A stretch of 44,297 bases of DNA from Alkalimonas sp. (GTDB taxonomy: Bacteria > Pseudomonadota > Gammaproteobacteria > Enterobacterales > Alteromonadaceae): NCBI RefSeq assembly GCF_020831925.1, contig NZ_JAFIFQ010000032.1, positions 1 through 44,297 of the forward strand, in the 5' to 3' direction. The position numbers and the translations under genes are program-made. Shown in pieces: positions 15,047-24,671 of this stretch (positions are counted from its first letter, which is position 1; every line of letters starts with the position of its first letter). The notes beneath the pieces were generated by a model that was given only the letters and a program-made list of their open reading frames with translations, had not been told where the DNA came from and did no database searches.

Positions 15047-16423
15047 ATGGCGATTGCAATCATTATCCTGCTGCTTATCATCGGTACCGTCATTTTTCAC
15101 TTCATCAGCCCCTGGTATTTCACTCCTCTTGCCTCCAACTGGTCTGCCATCGACAACACCGTCGAGCTGACATTCTGGATCACAGGGTTTGTCTTTGTGG
15201 CGGTCAATTTGTTTCTGGTGTATGTGCTGTTTCGTTACCGCAGCCGGCCAGGCCTTAAAGCGGAGTATGAACCAGAGAACAAAAAGCTGGAGGGGTGGCT
15301 AACGCTGGCAACAACCATTGGCATTGCCGCGATGTTGGCACCCGGGCTCTATGTTTGGGGGCAGTTTGTCAAACCACCGGATAATGCGATGCAGGTGGAA
15401 GCCGTTGGTCAGCAGTGGCACTGGAGTTACCGTTTTCCCGGTGAGGATGGTGTGCTGGGCAAGGTGGATACCCGGCTAGTCAGTGAAAATAATCCCTTTG
15501 GTATTGACCCATCCGATCCTGCTGGTCAAGACGACATTCTGATTTTCAGCAATGAATTGGTGTTACCACTGGAGCAGCCAGTAAAAATGCTGCTACGTTC
15601 CAAAGATGTACTGCACAATTTCACCGTGCCGCAATTTCGCGTCAAGATGGACATGGTGCCAGGCATTTCCAGTTTTTTATGGTTTACCCCAACCCGTACA
15701 GGTGTTTTCGACCTGATGTGTGAAGAGCTCTGTGGCATTGGCCATTACGCCATGCGCGGACGGGTGGTGGTGAAAGAGCCCGACGAATTTGAACGTTGGC
15801 TGGCTCGCCAGGTGACCTTTGCACAAACTCAAAGCCGTACGGCCGGGGATGCGGCGCTTGGTCGGGCGCAGTACATGGTCTGTGCCGCTTGCCATGGTAC
15901 TCAGGGGGAGGGCAACGAAGGGCTGCATGCTCCTCGTCTGGCTGGCCAGGATCTATGGTACCTGCAGCGGCAGTTGAAAAATTATCAGCAAGGAGTTCGT
16001 GGTACCACGGAAGGTGATGTGTTTGGCGGTCAGATGATAGCCATGGCCAACCTAGTGAGTGATGAGCAAAGCATGCAGCATCTGCTGGCCTATATTGGTT
16101 CCCTCCCAGAGCCAGTCAGAGCAAAAGCGGACGGTGATCTTCGGCGTGGGCAGCAGTTGTATCGCAATTGCGTGCATTGTCATGGCGAACAGGCTGAGGG
16201 CAGTTTTCATATGAATGCGCCTCGGCTGGCGGGCCTGGAGCCTTGGTACCTGAGCCGGCAAATTGTTTACTTCCGCGACCGGGTTCGCGGTGGTCACCCG
16301 GATGACTTTTACGGTGCCCAGATGAGCTTGCTGGTGCAGTCCTTGCGCACGGAAGAAGACATCGATGACCTGGTCGCCTACATCAATTCATTGCAACCTG
16401 CGCAACTGGCAAGGAGAGACTGA
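15047..16423 (+). CDS. coxB: Cytochrome c oxidase subunit II with two fused cytochrome c domains
   Basis: 458 residues. Two N-terminal membrane helices (about 3-22 and 41-62; a third hydrophobic stretch at 86-106) anchor it in the inner membrane. The periplasmic cupredoxin domain has a full CuA site: His190, Cys225, Glu227, Cys229, His233, Met236 (CEELCGIGHYAM). It continues into two class I cytochrome c modules with heme motifs CAACH (279-283) and CVHCH (375-379), each followed by a distal-Met region. This is a caa3-type arrangement with an extra heme, able to take electrons through its own cytochromes to CuA. First gene of a six-gene operon; its stop overlaps the coxA start. Confidence 0.95.
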   Translation: MAIAIIILLLIIGTVIFHFISPWYFTPLASNWSAIDNTVELTFWITGFVFVAVNLFLVYVLFRYRSRPGLKAEYEPENKKLEGWLTLATTIGIAAMLAPGLYVWGQFVKPPDNAMQVEAVGQQWHWSYRFPGEDGVLGKVDTRLVSENNPFGIDPSDPAGQDDILIFSNELVLPLEQPVKMLLRSKDVLHNFTVPQFRVKMDMVPGISSFLWFTPTRTGVFDLMCEELCGIGHYAMRGRVVVKEPDEFERWLARQVTFAQTQSRTAGDAALGRAQYMVCAACHGTQGEGNEGLHAPRLAGQDLWYLQRQLKNYQQGVRGTTEGDVFGGQMIAMANLVSDEQSMQHLLAYIGSLPEPVRAKADGDLRRGQQLYRNCVHCHGEQAEGSFHMNAPRLAGLEPWYLSRQIVYFRDRVRGGHPDDFYGAQMSLLVQSLRTEEDIDDLVAYINSLQPAQLARRD

Positions 16424-18186
16424 TGACACAAACAGCGATTGCCGAGCATGCCGATGAGCATCATCCAACCAGTTTTGTCAGTAAGTACATTTGGAGTCAG
16501 GATCACAAAGTCATTGCCATTCAGTACAGCATCACGGCAATTTTTGTTGGCCTGGTTGCCTTAGTCCTGTCTGGGCTGATGCGGTTGCAACTAGGATTCC
16601 CTGATCAGTTCTCATTTATCAACCCAGAGTCTTACCTGCAGTTTGTTACCATGCACGGCATGATTATGGTGGTGTATTTGCTGACCGCTTTGTTGCTGGG
16701 TGGCTTTGGCAATTACCTGATCCCACTGATGATTGGTGCCAGGGACATGGTGTTCCCGTTGCTGAATATGCTGAGCTACTGGACCTATTTGCTATCAGTT
16801 ATCGTGCTGCTGGCCAGCTTTTTTGTGCCGGGCGGGCCTACTGGGGCAGGCTGGACTTTGTACCCACCGCAAGCCATTTTACCCGGTACGCCAGGGGCAG
16901 ACTGGGGCATCCTGCTGATGTTGATTTCGCTCGGTATCTTTATTGTTGCCTTTACCATGGGCGGGCTGAATTATGTCTGTACCATTTTACAAGCCCGCAC
17001 CAAAGGCATGACACTGATGCGGATGCCACTGACCATCTGGGGCATTTTTGTCGCCACCATTATGGGCTTGCTGGCGTTTCCAGCTCTGTTGGTTAGCGCC
17101 ATTATGATGATGATGGACAAGGTGGTTGGCACCAGCTTCTTTATGCCGGCCATAATATCCATGGGAGAAACGCTGGATCACACCGGTGGCAGCCCGATTT
17201 TGTTTCAGCATCTGTTCTGGTTTTTTGGCCACCCCGAGGTTTACATTGTTGCCTTGCCGGCTTTTGGCATTGTGTCCGATATTCTGGCGACCCATGCCCG
17301 CAAAAATATTTTTGGCTACCGCATGATGGTTTGGGCCATCGTGGTGATCGGCTTACTTAGCTTTGTGGTTTGGGCCCACCATATGTATGTCAGTGGTATG
17401 AACCCTTACTTTGGTTTCTTCTTTGCCACCACGACGCTGATTATCGCTGTGCCGACCGCATTGAAGGTATACAACTGGATCCTGACGCTCTGGAAAGGCA
17501 ACATTCATCTGACTGTGCCGATGTTGTTTGCAATAGGCTTTATTTTTACTTTTATCCATGGCGGCTTAAGCGGCCTCTTTCTTGGCAATGTGGTGATTGA
17601 CTTGCCCTTATCCGATACCTACTTTGTGGTCGGCCACTTTCATATGGTGATGGGCTTATCACCAATCCTGGTGCTGTACGCTGCTTTGTATCACTGGTTC
17701 CCGAAAGTCACTGGCCGTATGCTGCATACCGGCCTGGGCAAGATCCATTTTTGGACCACCTTAGTAGGTGCCTACTCAGTGTTTTTACCGATGCACTATC
17801 TAGGTATTCTTGGCGTGCCAAGGCGCTACTTTGGTATGGCTGGTACCGACTATATTCCTGAGTCGGCACAGCTGCTCAATGCCAATATCACTGTAGCTGC
17901 GATCATTGTTGCTGTGGTGCAGTTGGTATTCATTGTTAATGTCATCATTAGTTTGCGTTCAGGCGAAAAAGCGCCTGCCAATCCGTGGGGTGCAACTACG
18001 CTCGAGTGGCAAACACCGGATAACCCACCCAAGCACGGCAACTGGGGGCCGGAAGCACCGGTCGTGTATCGCTGGGCTTATGATTTCAGCGTACCTGGCG
18101 CCAAAGATGACTTTATTCCCCAGAATGTGCCCAACAGTGCAGTGGAAGTAACTGATGCTGCCGCTTTTGCGGAGGCTGGCAAATGA
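16423..18186 (+). CDS. coxA: Cytochrome c oxidase subunit I (heme-copper, A1 type)
   Basis: 587 residues, a 12-helix heme-copper oxidase core. FFGHPEVYIVALPAFG (about 268-283) holds the CuB His, the crosslinked Tyr and the proton-channel Glu that defines A1-type enzymes. WAHHMYVSG (about 317) gives the two other CuB histidines, and VGHFHMVMG (about 405) gives the heme ligands. It catalyses O2 reduction to water with proton pumping. ATG overlaps the coxB stop by one base (TGATG), and its own stop overlaps the next start by four bases (ATGA), so the genes are translationally coupled. Confidence 0.97.
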   Translation: MTQTAIAEHADEHHPTSFVSKYIWSQDHKVIAIQYSITAIFVGLVALVLSGLMRLQLGFPDQFSFINPESYLQFVTMHGMIMVVYLLTALLLGGFGNYLIPLMIGARDMVFPLLNMLSYWTYLLSVIVLLASFFVPGGPTGAGWTLYPPQAILPGTPGADWGILLMLISLGIFIVAFTMGGLNYVCTILQARTKGMTLMRMPLTIWGIFVATIMGLLAFPALLVSAIMMMMDKVVGTSFFMPAIISMGETLDHTGGSPILFQHLFWFFGHPEVYIVALPAFGIVSDILATHARKNIFGYRMMVWAIVVIGLLSFVVWAHHMYVSGMNPYFGFFFATTTLIIAVPTALKVYNWILTLWKGNIHLTVPMLFAIGFIFTFIHGGLSGLFLGNVVIDLPLSDTYFVVGHFHMVMGLSPILVLYAALYHWFPKVTGRMLHTGLGKIHFWTTLVGAYSVFLPMHYLGILGVPRRYFGMAGTDYIPESAQLLNANITVAAIIVAVVQLVFIVNVIISLRSGEKAPANPWGATTLEWQTPDNPPKHGNWGPEAPVVYRWAYDFSVPGAKDDFIPQNVPNSAVEVTDAAAFAEAGK

Positions 18187-18863
18187 GTATTTTCAGTAAA
18201 TTGACGGAAAAACCCTGGCTGGCTCAACCTGAAGGCATGGATCCATCCTTATTGCAGCCTGCAGCTACTTACTGGCCTGCCCGCACCGCCTTGCGATTTT
18301 TTCTCGCTACGGTAACGGTGATTTTTTTACTTTTTATTATGACGATGCTGGGTCGTTCTCAAATGGGCGATTTTCATGCCCTGGCCGGGGAGCCTTGGTT
18401 GCCTTTTGATCGACCGGTGCAGTTGTGGTGGAACACCGGCATTTTGCTGTTGAGTAGCCTAGCCATGCAGGTTGGCCTTTGGTTGGCACGCAAGGACCAA
18501 TTGCAGGCATCGTTGCTGGCAGTCATGCTGGCAGTTCTCTTTGTGTTGGGATTTATGTTGGCGCAATGGTACGTCTGGCAGCAGTTGGCGCTGGCCGGTT
18601 TTGGTCTGACCACCAACCCAGCCAGCAGCTACTTTTATTTACTGACAGCAGTGCATCTGGCGCACTTATTCGGTGGCGTGGTTGCGCTTGGTGGTTTGTT
18701 GCAGCGTTACTGGCGGCGGCAGAGCAGTGACAAAGTGGTTGCCAGCCTGGCACTCTGTACCACCTACTGGCATTACTTGTTTGGGATTTGGCTGGTGTTG
18801 TTTGCCTTACTAACCAGCTCGGCCGGTACCATTGATTCACTCGCTGCCTTGTGCGGCTTCTAA
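18183..18863 (+). CDS. Cytochrome c oxidase subunit III family protein (first copy)
   Basis: 226 residues, five predicted membrane helices. TAVHLAHLFGGVVALGG and TTYWHYLFGIWLVLFALL are the subunit III patterns near the last helices. It differs strongly from the second subunit III-like gene immediately downstream and has an unusually long hydrophilic start. Subunit III stabilises the proton-uptake path of subunit I. Start codon shares four bases with the coxA stop. Whether it replaces or joins the second copy in the complex cannot be told. Confidence 0.85.
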   Translation: MSIFSKLTEKPWLAQPEGMDPSLLQPAATYWPARTALRFFLATVTVIFLLFIMTMLGRSQMGDFHALAGEPWLPFDRPVQLWWNTGILLLSSLAMQVGLWLARKDQLQASLLAVMLAVLFVLGFMLAQWYVWQQLALAGFGLTTNPASSYFYLLTAVHLAHLFGGVVALGGLLQRYWRRQSSDKVVASLALCTTYWHYLFGIWLVLFALLTSSAGTIDSLAALCGF

Positions 18864-18873
18864 GGAGGAAGCG

Positions 18874-19554
18874 ATGAGCACTGAACCAAATCCATCGTTT
18901 TCAGACAGACCCGACGGCTGGCAGGGGGTAGTTGCCGATTGGTCGGCTGATCAGCAAGCTTTTCGGATGTCCTGGGGCAAGTTGATGATGTGGGTATTCC
19001 TGCTGGGGGATACCTTTATTTTTAGTATTTTCCTGATTGCCTATATGAATGTGCGTTGGTCTGCCGCCGAAGCCTGGCCCAATGTCAGTGAAGTCTTTGC
19101 CCTAACGGTTGCCGGGCAAACGATTCCGCTGCTGCTGATTGCCATTATGACTTTCATCTTGATTACCAGTAGCGGCACCATGGCGATGGCGGTGAGCAGC
19201 GCCTACCGGGGCATGCGCAAACAGGCAGTCTGGCTGATGCTGGCGACCGCTGTGCTGGGAGCCATGTTTGTCGGCATGCAGGTGTTTGAGTGGAGCAAGC
19301 TGATAGAGGATGGGGTTCGGCCTTGGGGCAATCCGATGGGAGCCGAGCAGTTTGGCGCTGCCTTTTTTATGATCACCGGTTTCCACGGGCTCCATGTAAC
19401 GGGTGGCGTGATCTATCTGTTGATCGTGGCTTGGCGTCTGCATAAAGGGCATTACGATAAAAAGGGCTATGAGATTGTCGAGATTACCGGTCTCTATTGG
19501 CATTTCGTCGACCTGGTTTGGGTGTTTATTTTTGCATTCTTCTATCTCTGGTGA
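18874..19554 (+). CDS. coxC: Cytochrome c oxidase subunit III (second copy)
   Basis: 226 residues from ATG 18874, chosen because AAGGAGG lies just upstream; the longer frame from 18832 has no site. Five membrane helices and the subunit III motifs TGFHGLHVTGGVIYLLIVAW and ITGLYWHFVDLVWVFIFAFFYLW at the C-terminus. SWGKLMMWVFLLGDTFIFSIFL matches the helix I-II region of NorE/CoxC-type subunit III. The gene lies 10 bp after the first subunit III homologue. The two copies have the same length but low identity, so the pair is old. Confidence 0.93.
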   Translation: MSTEPNPSFSDRPDGWQGVVADWSADQQAFRMSWGKLMMWVFLLGDTFIFSIFLIAYMNVRWSAAEAWPNVSEVFALTVAGQTIPLLLIAIMTFILITSSGTMAMAVSSAYRGMRKQAVWLMLATAVLGAMFVGMQVFEWSKLIEDGVRPWGNPMGAEQFGAAFFMITGFHGLHVTGGVIYLLIVAWRLHKGHYDKKGYEIVEITGLYWHFVDLVWVFIFAFFYLW

Positions 19555-19562
19555 GGTGAAAC

Positions 19563-19886
19563 ATGACGCAGGACGTGAATCAACAGCATCCGGTCAGTAT
19601 GTACCTGAAAGTCTGGGGCTGGCTGTTTGTACTGAGTTTTTTTTCTTACATGGTCGATTACATGGAGCTGCAGGGGCTATTACGCTGGAGTCTGATTTTA
19701 TTTTTTATGGTGATTAAAGCCGGCGTGATTTTAAGTGTCTTTATGCATGTGAAATGGGAAAGCCTGAATCTGAAATTGTTGTTGATTATTCCCACTTTTG
19801 CCATTGTCGTTTTCATTGCTTTAATGGCCTTTGAGGGCGATTATGTTCTGATGAACCGGCTGCTTTACTACAGCACGGCTGACTGA
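19563..19886 (+). CDS. Cytochrome c oxidase subunit IV family protein
   Basis: 107 residues with three membrane helices (about 15-35, 40-60, 70-92). WGWLFVLSFFSYMVDYMELQG followed by MVIKAGVILSVFMHVKWESLNLKLL is the bacterial subunit IV (CyoD/CtaF-like) pattern, including the conserved FMHVKWE. Such small subunits assist assembly of the CuB centre. The ATG follows GAGGTG by a short spacer, eight bases after the subunit III stop. Confidence 0.9.
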   Translation: MTQDVNQQHPVSMYLKVWGWLFVLSFFSYMVDYMELQGLLRWSLILFFMVIKAGVILSVFMHVKWESLNLKLLLIIPTFAIVVFIALMAFEGDYVLMNRLLYYSTAD

Positions 19887-19898
19887 GGCCAGGCCTTG

Positions 19899-20564
19899 AT
19901 GCGCTGGAGTGTTCGACATACCTTGGTTGCAGCTATCCTGCTGGTAGTGCTGTTGGTAGCTTCGGTATTTTTTTTTTTACAGCGACAGCCAGGATCTTTG
20001 CAGTTGCAGCAGGCAGTGTTGTTAACCAACCCTCTGCCTCTGCACGACTTTGAACTTTGGGATCAGCACCGGCAGCGTGTTACCCGTGAGGATCTAAAGG
20101 GGCAATGGCACCTGCTGAGTTATGGCTTTACTTATTGCCCGGATATTTGCCCGATGACGCTGGCCAAGCTTAGTCGTTTTCAATTGGAGCTGGAGCAGCA
20201 GCAACAATACGCCGATATTCAGTTATTATTTTATACCGTGGACCCTGCTCGGGACACCCCCGAAGTCTTGCAGCAGTATCTAACATTCTTTGCAGCCGAT
20301 ATTCGTGGTTTGGTAGCTATTGATGGCAGTGAAAAGCACAAAAACTTTGAGCAAACATTGGCTATACTCTATGAAGCGGGTGCAGCGGATGCTTCTGATC
20401 CTATGGCTTACCAGGTAGATCATGGGGTGTTGTTGTATTTACTGAACCCAAAGGCTGAGTTGCAGGCCGTGTTTACCCCGGTAAGCCGTGTGGGGGCTGT
20501 GCCGGACTTTGATCCTGAGCTATTGTTTCAGGATTATCTGGCAATTCGCAGTTTTTTGCAGTAA
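19899..20564 (+). CDS. SCO1/SenC family copper chaperone
   Basis: 221 residues from ATG 19899 (a TTG directly before it is less likely). A signal anchor (about 8-28) holds a periplasmic thioredoxin-fold domain. Copper ligands are Cys80 and Cys84 in TYCPDICPMT and His175 in YQVDHGVL. SCO proteins deliver or reduce copper for the CuA site of subunit II, fitting its place at the end of this operon. The other usual assembly genes (cox11/ctaG, heme A synthesis) are not in the window. Confidence 0.93.
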   Translation: MRWSVRHTLVAAILLVVLLVASVFFFLQRQPGSLQLQQAVLLTNPLPLHDFELWDQHRQRVTREDLKGQWHLLSYGFTYCPDICPMTLAKLSRFQLELEQQQQYADIQLLFYTVDPARDTPEVLQQYLTFFAADIRGLVAIDGSEKHKNFEQTLAILYEAGAADASDPMAYQVDHGVLLYLLNPKAELQAVFTPVSRVGAVPDFDPELLFQDYLAIRSFLQ

Positions 20565-20579
20565 TTCAGGAGTCATGAT

Positions 20580-21320
20580 TTGAAGGCAGTAAGAGCATTC
20601 TATTGGTTGATGCTCAGCTGGAGCTGCTGCGCGGCTGCTGATGAGTTGGTGCTCTATACCGAGCATTTTCCGCCTTTTAGTTATGAGCATGATGGTGTCA
20701 TTACCGGCACCAACACAGAAATTGTGCGGCGCCTGTGTGAGCGTGTGACCATCAGCTGTCGCTTTGAGCTCTATCCCTGGCGTCGCGCTTTTGAACATGC
20801 ATTAGCCAGTCCACAAGCAGGGCTTTACTCGACCTCTCGTAGCAAAGAGCGCGATGCCATGTTTCAGTGGGTTGGGCCGCTGGCGTATACCACTCCTTAT
20901 CTTTACCGGTTAAAGAGTCGAAGCGATATCCAACTGCAGCAAGTCGAAGACGCGAAAGGGTACATGATAGCCGTGGCCCGGGGTGACGTGTTTGAAGAGT
21001 ACTTTTTAGAAAAAGGCTTTCGGTATGGTCAGCATCTGCTGGACTTTGAGTCCAAGTCGGCAGCTACCCCGCTGTTTTTACAGGGGCGGGTCGATTTGAT
21101 GGTATCTTCCGAACTGGTGATGCCGGTTTGGCTGGCAGACTACCAACAGACCATGGAAGTCGTTGAAGCAACGATTGCACTGGATGGGATCGCCGGTAAC
21201 TTTCTAGCGCTAAATCCGGATGTGCCTGTTGAGTTGGTCGAGCAGCTGCAAGCGCAGTTGGAACTAATGCGGCAAAGTGGTGAGTTTGAGGCCATCGTGC
21301 AAAGTTTTCAGGTGAAGTAA
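20580..21320 (+). CDS. Periplasmic solute-binding protein, SBP_bac_3 family (orphan)
   Basis: 246 residues. A TTG start at 20580 is preceded by CAGGAG and gives a signal peptide (FYWLMLSWSCCAAA). The mature protein has the amino-acid-binding-protein fold: ELVLYTEHFPPFSYEHDGVITGTNTEIVRRLCE, then YPWRRAFEHALASPQAGLYSTSRSKERD. The pattern LYPWRRA is typical of the polar amino-acid-like subgroup of Alteromonadales that occurs without ABC permease genes. It lies 15 bp after the SCO gene and may be read through from the oxidase operon, though a functional link is not evident. Ligand unknown. Confidence 0.85.
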   Translation: MKAVRAFYWLMLSWSCCAAADELVLYTEHFPPFSYEHDGVITGTNTEIVRRLCERVTISCRFELYPWRRAFEHALASPQAGLYSTSRSKERDAMFQWVGPLAYTTPYLYRLKSRSDIQLQQVEDAKGYMIAVARGDVFEEYFLEKGFRYGQHLLDFESKSAATPLFLQGRVDLMVSSELVMPVWLADYQQTMEVVEATIALDGIAGNFLALNPDVPVELVEQLQAQLELMRQSGEFEAIVQSFQVK

Positions 21321-21391
21321 TATGGGTACTAACTCCACCATGGCGTTGTTTTTTCTTGTGCAAGCTGCTCAGCCTCCGTTACCATCAGAGC

Positions 21392-22054
21392 ATGATGAAA
21401 GATTCAACTGAACAACCTCATTTCTGGCAGGCTTCTGGCCAGAACCAAACCTATACCGAGCTTTGCAATGCGTTGTATGAGCGCGAGTTGCTGCGCTTGT
21501 CACAGTGTCCCGCCAGTGATGTTGTCCAGCTGCCGCGTCAGCTGGCCAGCTTGCCGTTTTACATTCGCAAAGCGGCGCAGCGTATCCTTCAGGTGCAATC
21601 TCCATTGTTGTTGGACAGTCAGAATGCATCCTGGTTTGCCAGTCAGGCGGTCAGCTGTCCCTTGAACAGGCAGCGACCAGATCAAATTGCCCGCTTTTTT
21701 GAAAAAGCTGCCAAACCTGGCCTGCTGGTACCTGTGTATCAGGAGCAGCTTGGCGTAGAGCGTATTTTGCTGGATGCGATCGATGAGGTCGACATTGCCG
21801 GTCAGCGCTTACACTGCAACCAGCATGGTTGGTTTGCCTTTGCCGGTACGCCACTAAGTACTGATAATACGGATAAATTTTTGCTTCAGCCGGTAAAGGT
21901 GGTGATGACGGCGTGCTGCTGTGGTCATCAGTGGAGCAACCAAAAGCGCAGCTCGCCCCGGGCTCTTAGTCTGCGTGAGTTGCTTCTGACCACGGACCTT
22001 AACTGGAAAAATTTTGCCAAACCCATCCTGCGCGCCCCGCTTGTGACCAGTTAG
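21392..22054 (+). CDS. Conserved hypothetical protein upstream of ftsB
   Basis: 220 residues from ATG 21392 (ATG 21395 also possible; ribosome-binding site weak). No signal peptide or membrane helix. There is a cysteine cluster TACCCGHQW around residue 185 with HQW next to it, and a second motif NQHGWFAFAGTPL. The C-terminus is basic. I do not recognise a family. The three consecutive cysteines plus His might bind a metal, but nothing else supports this. It ends 61 bp before ftsB. Confidence 0.6.
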   Translation: MMKDSTEQPHFWQASGQNQTYTELCNALYERELLRLSQCPASDVVQLPRQLASLPFYIRKAAQRILQVQSPLLLDSQNASWFASQAVSCPLNRQRPDQIARFFEKAAKPGLLVPVYQEQLGVERILLDAIDEVDIAGQRLHCNQHGWFAFAGTPLSTDNTDKFLLQPVKVVMTACCCGHQWSNQKRSSPRALSLRELLLTTDLNWKNFAKPILRAPLVTS

Positions 22055-22115
22055 CCCTTCCCTCACCGCACCGAAAGCTTCATAATAACCCAATGATGAA
22101 CTCTGAGCCGGTGGC

Positions 22116-22448
22116 ATGCGGTTACTGACAATTGCCTTATTGATTTTGTTGCTGCTACTGCAATACCGACTTTGGTTTGGACAGCACAGTGTCAGCGATT
22201 ACCTGCAACTCACTCAGCAATTAGAGCAGCAGGCATTAGCCAATGAGGAATTGGCCAAGCGCAATCGTCTGTTGCTGGCCGATGTGGATGATCTGCGGCT
22301 TGGCTTGGAAGCGATTGAAGAGCGAGCCCGCAATGAGCTTGGTATGATTCGCGATGATGAAGTTTTCTTTCGAATTGTCACTGATAGCCCAAGCCTGAAT
22401 GATCAGCGTCAGGGGATTACCTTGCCACTACAACCGGAGCGGAGATGA
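22116..22448 (+). CDS. ftsB: Cell division protein FtsB
   Basis: 110 residues: a short cytoplasmic start, one membrane helix (about 3-17, [15 protein letters not shown]) and a periplasmic leucine-zipper coiled coil (about 28-70). [20 protein letters not shown] is the conserved FtsB tail that contacts FtsQ/FtsL at the divisome. Position directly before ispD is the standard gammaproteobacterial order, and the stop overlaps the ispD start (ATGA). Confidence 0.95.
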   Translation: MRLLTIALLILLLLLQYRLWFGQHSVSDYLQLTQQLEQQALANEELAKRNRLLLADVDDLRLGLEAIEERARNELGMIRDDEVFFRIVTDSPSLNDQRQGITLPLQPERR

Positions 22449-23140
22449 CCGCTTTTAGCCTGCACCGATTGGCGGCTGTGATCCCTGCCGCAGGGATTGG
22501 CAGCCGGATGAGAAGTGAATTACCCAAGCAGTACCTCAGCTTACATGGCCGCACCATCCTGGAGCACAGTGCCGCAGCCCTTCGTCAGCTGCATCACGAT
22601 CTGCCTTTGGTGATTGCACTTGGTGCAGAAGACCCTTACTTTGCCAGTACCAGCCTGGCCACAGACCCACGGGTGCGAACCGTTGTTGGTGGCCGTGAGC
22701 GTGCTGACTCGGTGTTGGCAGCGCTTGAAGCCTTGGAGCCGGCTCAGTTTGACTGGGTGCTGGTGCACGATGCAGCCAGGCCGCTGTTGCATCTTACCGA
22801 TCTTAATCGCTTGATTGACAGCTGTCAGCAAGTTGGTTACGGCGGGATTTTGGCTGCTCCGGTGCGCGATACCATGAAACGTGGTGGGCCTACCATTGAC
22901 CACACCGTGGATCGCACCCATCTCTGGCATGCACTGACACCACAACTTTTTCCTCTGCTGCCATTAAAACAGGCACTTCGCTCTGCACTGGCTGAGAGCG
23001 TAGTGGTGACCGACGAAGCCTCTGCCATGGAATGGGCGGGGCAGTCGGTGCTTTTGGTGGAAGGACGCAGCGACAATATTAAAGTGACCCGGCCAGAGGA
23101 TCTTGCCTTGGCTGCTTTTTATTTGGAGACACAACAGTGA
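22445..23140 (+). CDS. ispD: 2-C-methyl-D-erythritol 4-phosphate cytidylyltransferase
   Basis: 231 residues. [20 protein letters not shown] is the CTP-binding signature of Isp[10 protein letters not shown] and [12 protein letters not shown] are also conserved. It makes CDP-methylerythritol from MEP and CTP, the third step of the non-mevalonate isoprenoid pathway, in the cytoplasm. It overlaps ftsB by four bases and ispF by four bases (GTGA). Confidence 0.97.
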   Translation: MTAFSLHRLAAVIPAAGIGSRMRSELPKQYLSLHGRTILEHSAAALRQLHHDLPLVIALGAEDPYFASTSLATDPRVRTVVGGRERADSVLAALEALEPAQFDWVLVHDAARPLLHLTDLNRLIDSCQQVGYGGILAAPVRDTMKRGGPTIDHTVDRTHLWHALTPQLFPLLPLKQALRSALAESVVVTDEASAMEWAGQSVLLVEGRSDNIKVTRPEDLALAAFYLETQQ

Positions 23141-23619
23141 CAGCTTTTCGCATCGGTCATGGTTTTGATGTACATGCTTTTGGAGGCGAAGGCCCGTTGA
23201 CTCTGGCGGGTGTTCAAGTGGATTACCCGCAAGGACTGCTGGCCCACTCGGATGGTGATGTAGTGCTGCATGCACTGACGGATGCTATTTTGGGTGCGTT
23301 AGCACTGGGTGATATTGGTCACCACTTTCCAGATACCGACGCAGCTTATGCCAATATCGACAGCCGTTTGTTATTGCGTCAGGTGGTGGCCACCATGCAA
23401 CAGCAAGGCTGGAAATTGGGTAATCTGGACATCACCATTATGGCGCAGGCCCCCAAGATTGCGCCGCATATTGCCGCCATGCGGGCCGTGGTAGCTGCGG
23501 ATGTGCAGGCCGAGCTGAGTCAGGTCAATGTCAAGGCAACGACAACCGAGCGGTTGGGGTTTGTTGGCCGTAAAGAGGGCATTGCTGCTGAGGCTGTGGT
23601 GTTGCTGGTGGCTTGCTGA
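23137..23619 (+). CDS. ispF: 2-C-methyl-D-erythritol 2,4-cyclodiphosphate synthase
   Basis: 160 residues from a GTG start that overlaps the ispD stop. Metal ligands are in [10 protein letters not shown] (Asp, His) and the [12 protein letters not shown] loop. It forms the cyclic diphosphate in the pathway leading to IPP/DMAPP, acting as a homotrimer. Neighbouring ispD supplies the substrate via IspE, which is not in the window. Confidence 0.97.
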   Translation: MTAFRIGHGFDVHAFGGEGPLTLAGVQVDYPQGLLAHSDGDVVLHALTDAILGALALGDIGHHFPDTDAAYANIDSRLLLRQVVATMQQQGWKLGNLDITIMAQAPKIAPHIAAMRAVVAADVQAELSQVNVKATTTERLGFVGRKEGIAAEAVVLLVAC

Positions 23620-24671
23620 TGGCTGCAAGCACTCAGGCCTGGTTGTATGGCCGGCCGCAAGCCAAAGCCAACATTCGTAGCCAGCCCGATGATTTTGTCG
23701 TGGATGAAGAGCTCAATTTTAGCCCCAGCGGTGCAGGGGAACATCTGCTGCTGCAGATTGAGAAAATTGGCCAGAATACTCAGTATGTCGCCAGGCAGCT
23801 GGCAGAGCGTACCGGCCTTAAAAACCGGGACATTAGTTTTGCCGGCCGCAAAGATCGCCATGCCATTACAAGGCAGTGGTTCTGCTTGCCATGGCCAATC
23901 AAAGCCGAGGTGCCTTGGCAAAGCTGGCAGGGCGAGGGCTACCGGATTATACAGGTGCAGCGCCACCACCGTAAGTTGAGGCTGGGGGCCTTAAAACGCA
24001 ATTACTTCCAAATTCGCTTACGTCAGGTCGATGATATTGCTGCAGTGCTGAAGCGATTGGCCCAGGTGCAGCAGGGTGTTCCCAACTATTATGGCGAGCA
24101 ACGTTTTGGCATCGATGGTGGTAACCTGGTGAAAGCCAAAGCACTCTTTGCTGGTCAGGGTATTGCTGATCGGCAGCTGCGTGGCCTGGTTTTGTCAGCG
24201 GCTCGTTCTTTCTTATTCAACCAGCAAGTTTCGGCGAGGATTGCGGCAGGTCATTTCACTACCTTGTTACGAGGTGATATTGTGCAACTGGATGGCTCGG
24301 GTTCTATTTTCAGGGCAGATGAAGGGCTGGAGGCATTGCAGCTACGTATAGAGCAAGGCGATTTGCACCCTACGGCTGCACTCTGTGGTCTGCCTGCCGC
24401 CGAGAAATCCCAGCCACAGCATCAAGCGGCCCAACTGGAAGCTGCCTGGCTGGCTGAGCATAGCGGCTTGGTACAAGGACTGATTGATTTTCGTCTAAAA
24501 GCAGAGCGTCGTTCTATTAGGTTGCTACCCCAGCAGCTTAGTGCAACGCAACAAGACGATACAATTTTGCTGCAATTTGCCTTGCCTACGGGTTGTTTTG
24601 CCACCAGCGTGCTGCGAGAATTGGTGCAGTACACCGATGCAGGCGCCAGCCAGCAGTATGGAGAAGACTAA
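23619..24671 (+). CDS. truD: tRNA pseudouridine(13) synthase TruD
   Basis: 350 residues when started at ATG 23619, which overlaps the ispF stop (TGATG); a TTG at 23613 is the alternative. Catalytic Asp lies in [25 protein letters not shown] and [16 protein letters not shown] are further TruD marks. It converts U13 of tRNA-Glu to pseudouridine. Length matches E. coli TruD (349). Confidence 0.96.
   Translation: MAASTQAWLYGRPQAKANIRSQPDDFVVDEELNFSPSGAGEHLLLQIEKIGQNTQYVARQLAERTGLKNRDISFAGRKDRHAITRQWFCLPWPIKAEVPWQSWQGEGYRIIQVQRHHRKLRLGALKRNYFQIRLRQVDDIAAVLKRLAQVQQGVPNYYGEQRFGIDGGNLVKAKALFAGQGIADRQLRGLVLSAARSFLFNQQVSARIAAGHFTTLLRGDIVQLDGSGSIFRADEGLEALQLRIEQGDLHPTAALCGLPAAEKSQPQHQAAQLEAAWLAEHSGLVQGLIDFRLKAERRSIRLLPQQLSATQQDDTILLQFALPTGCFATSVLRELVQYTDAGASQQYGED

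Noticed and set aside
22541-22945. 134-codon minus-strand frame in ispD
   Set aside because: Antisense shadow; ispD motifs are intact on the other strand.
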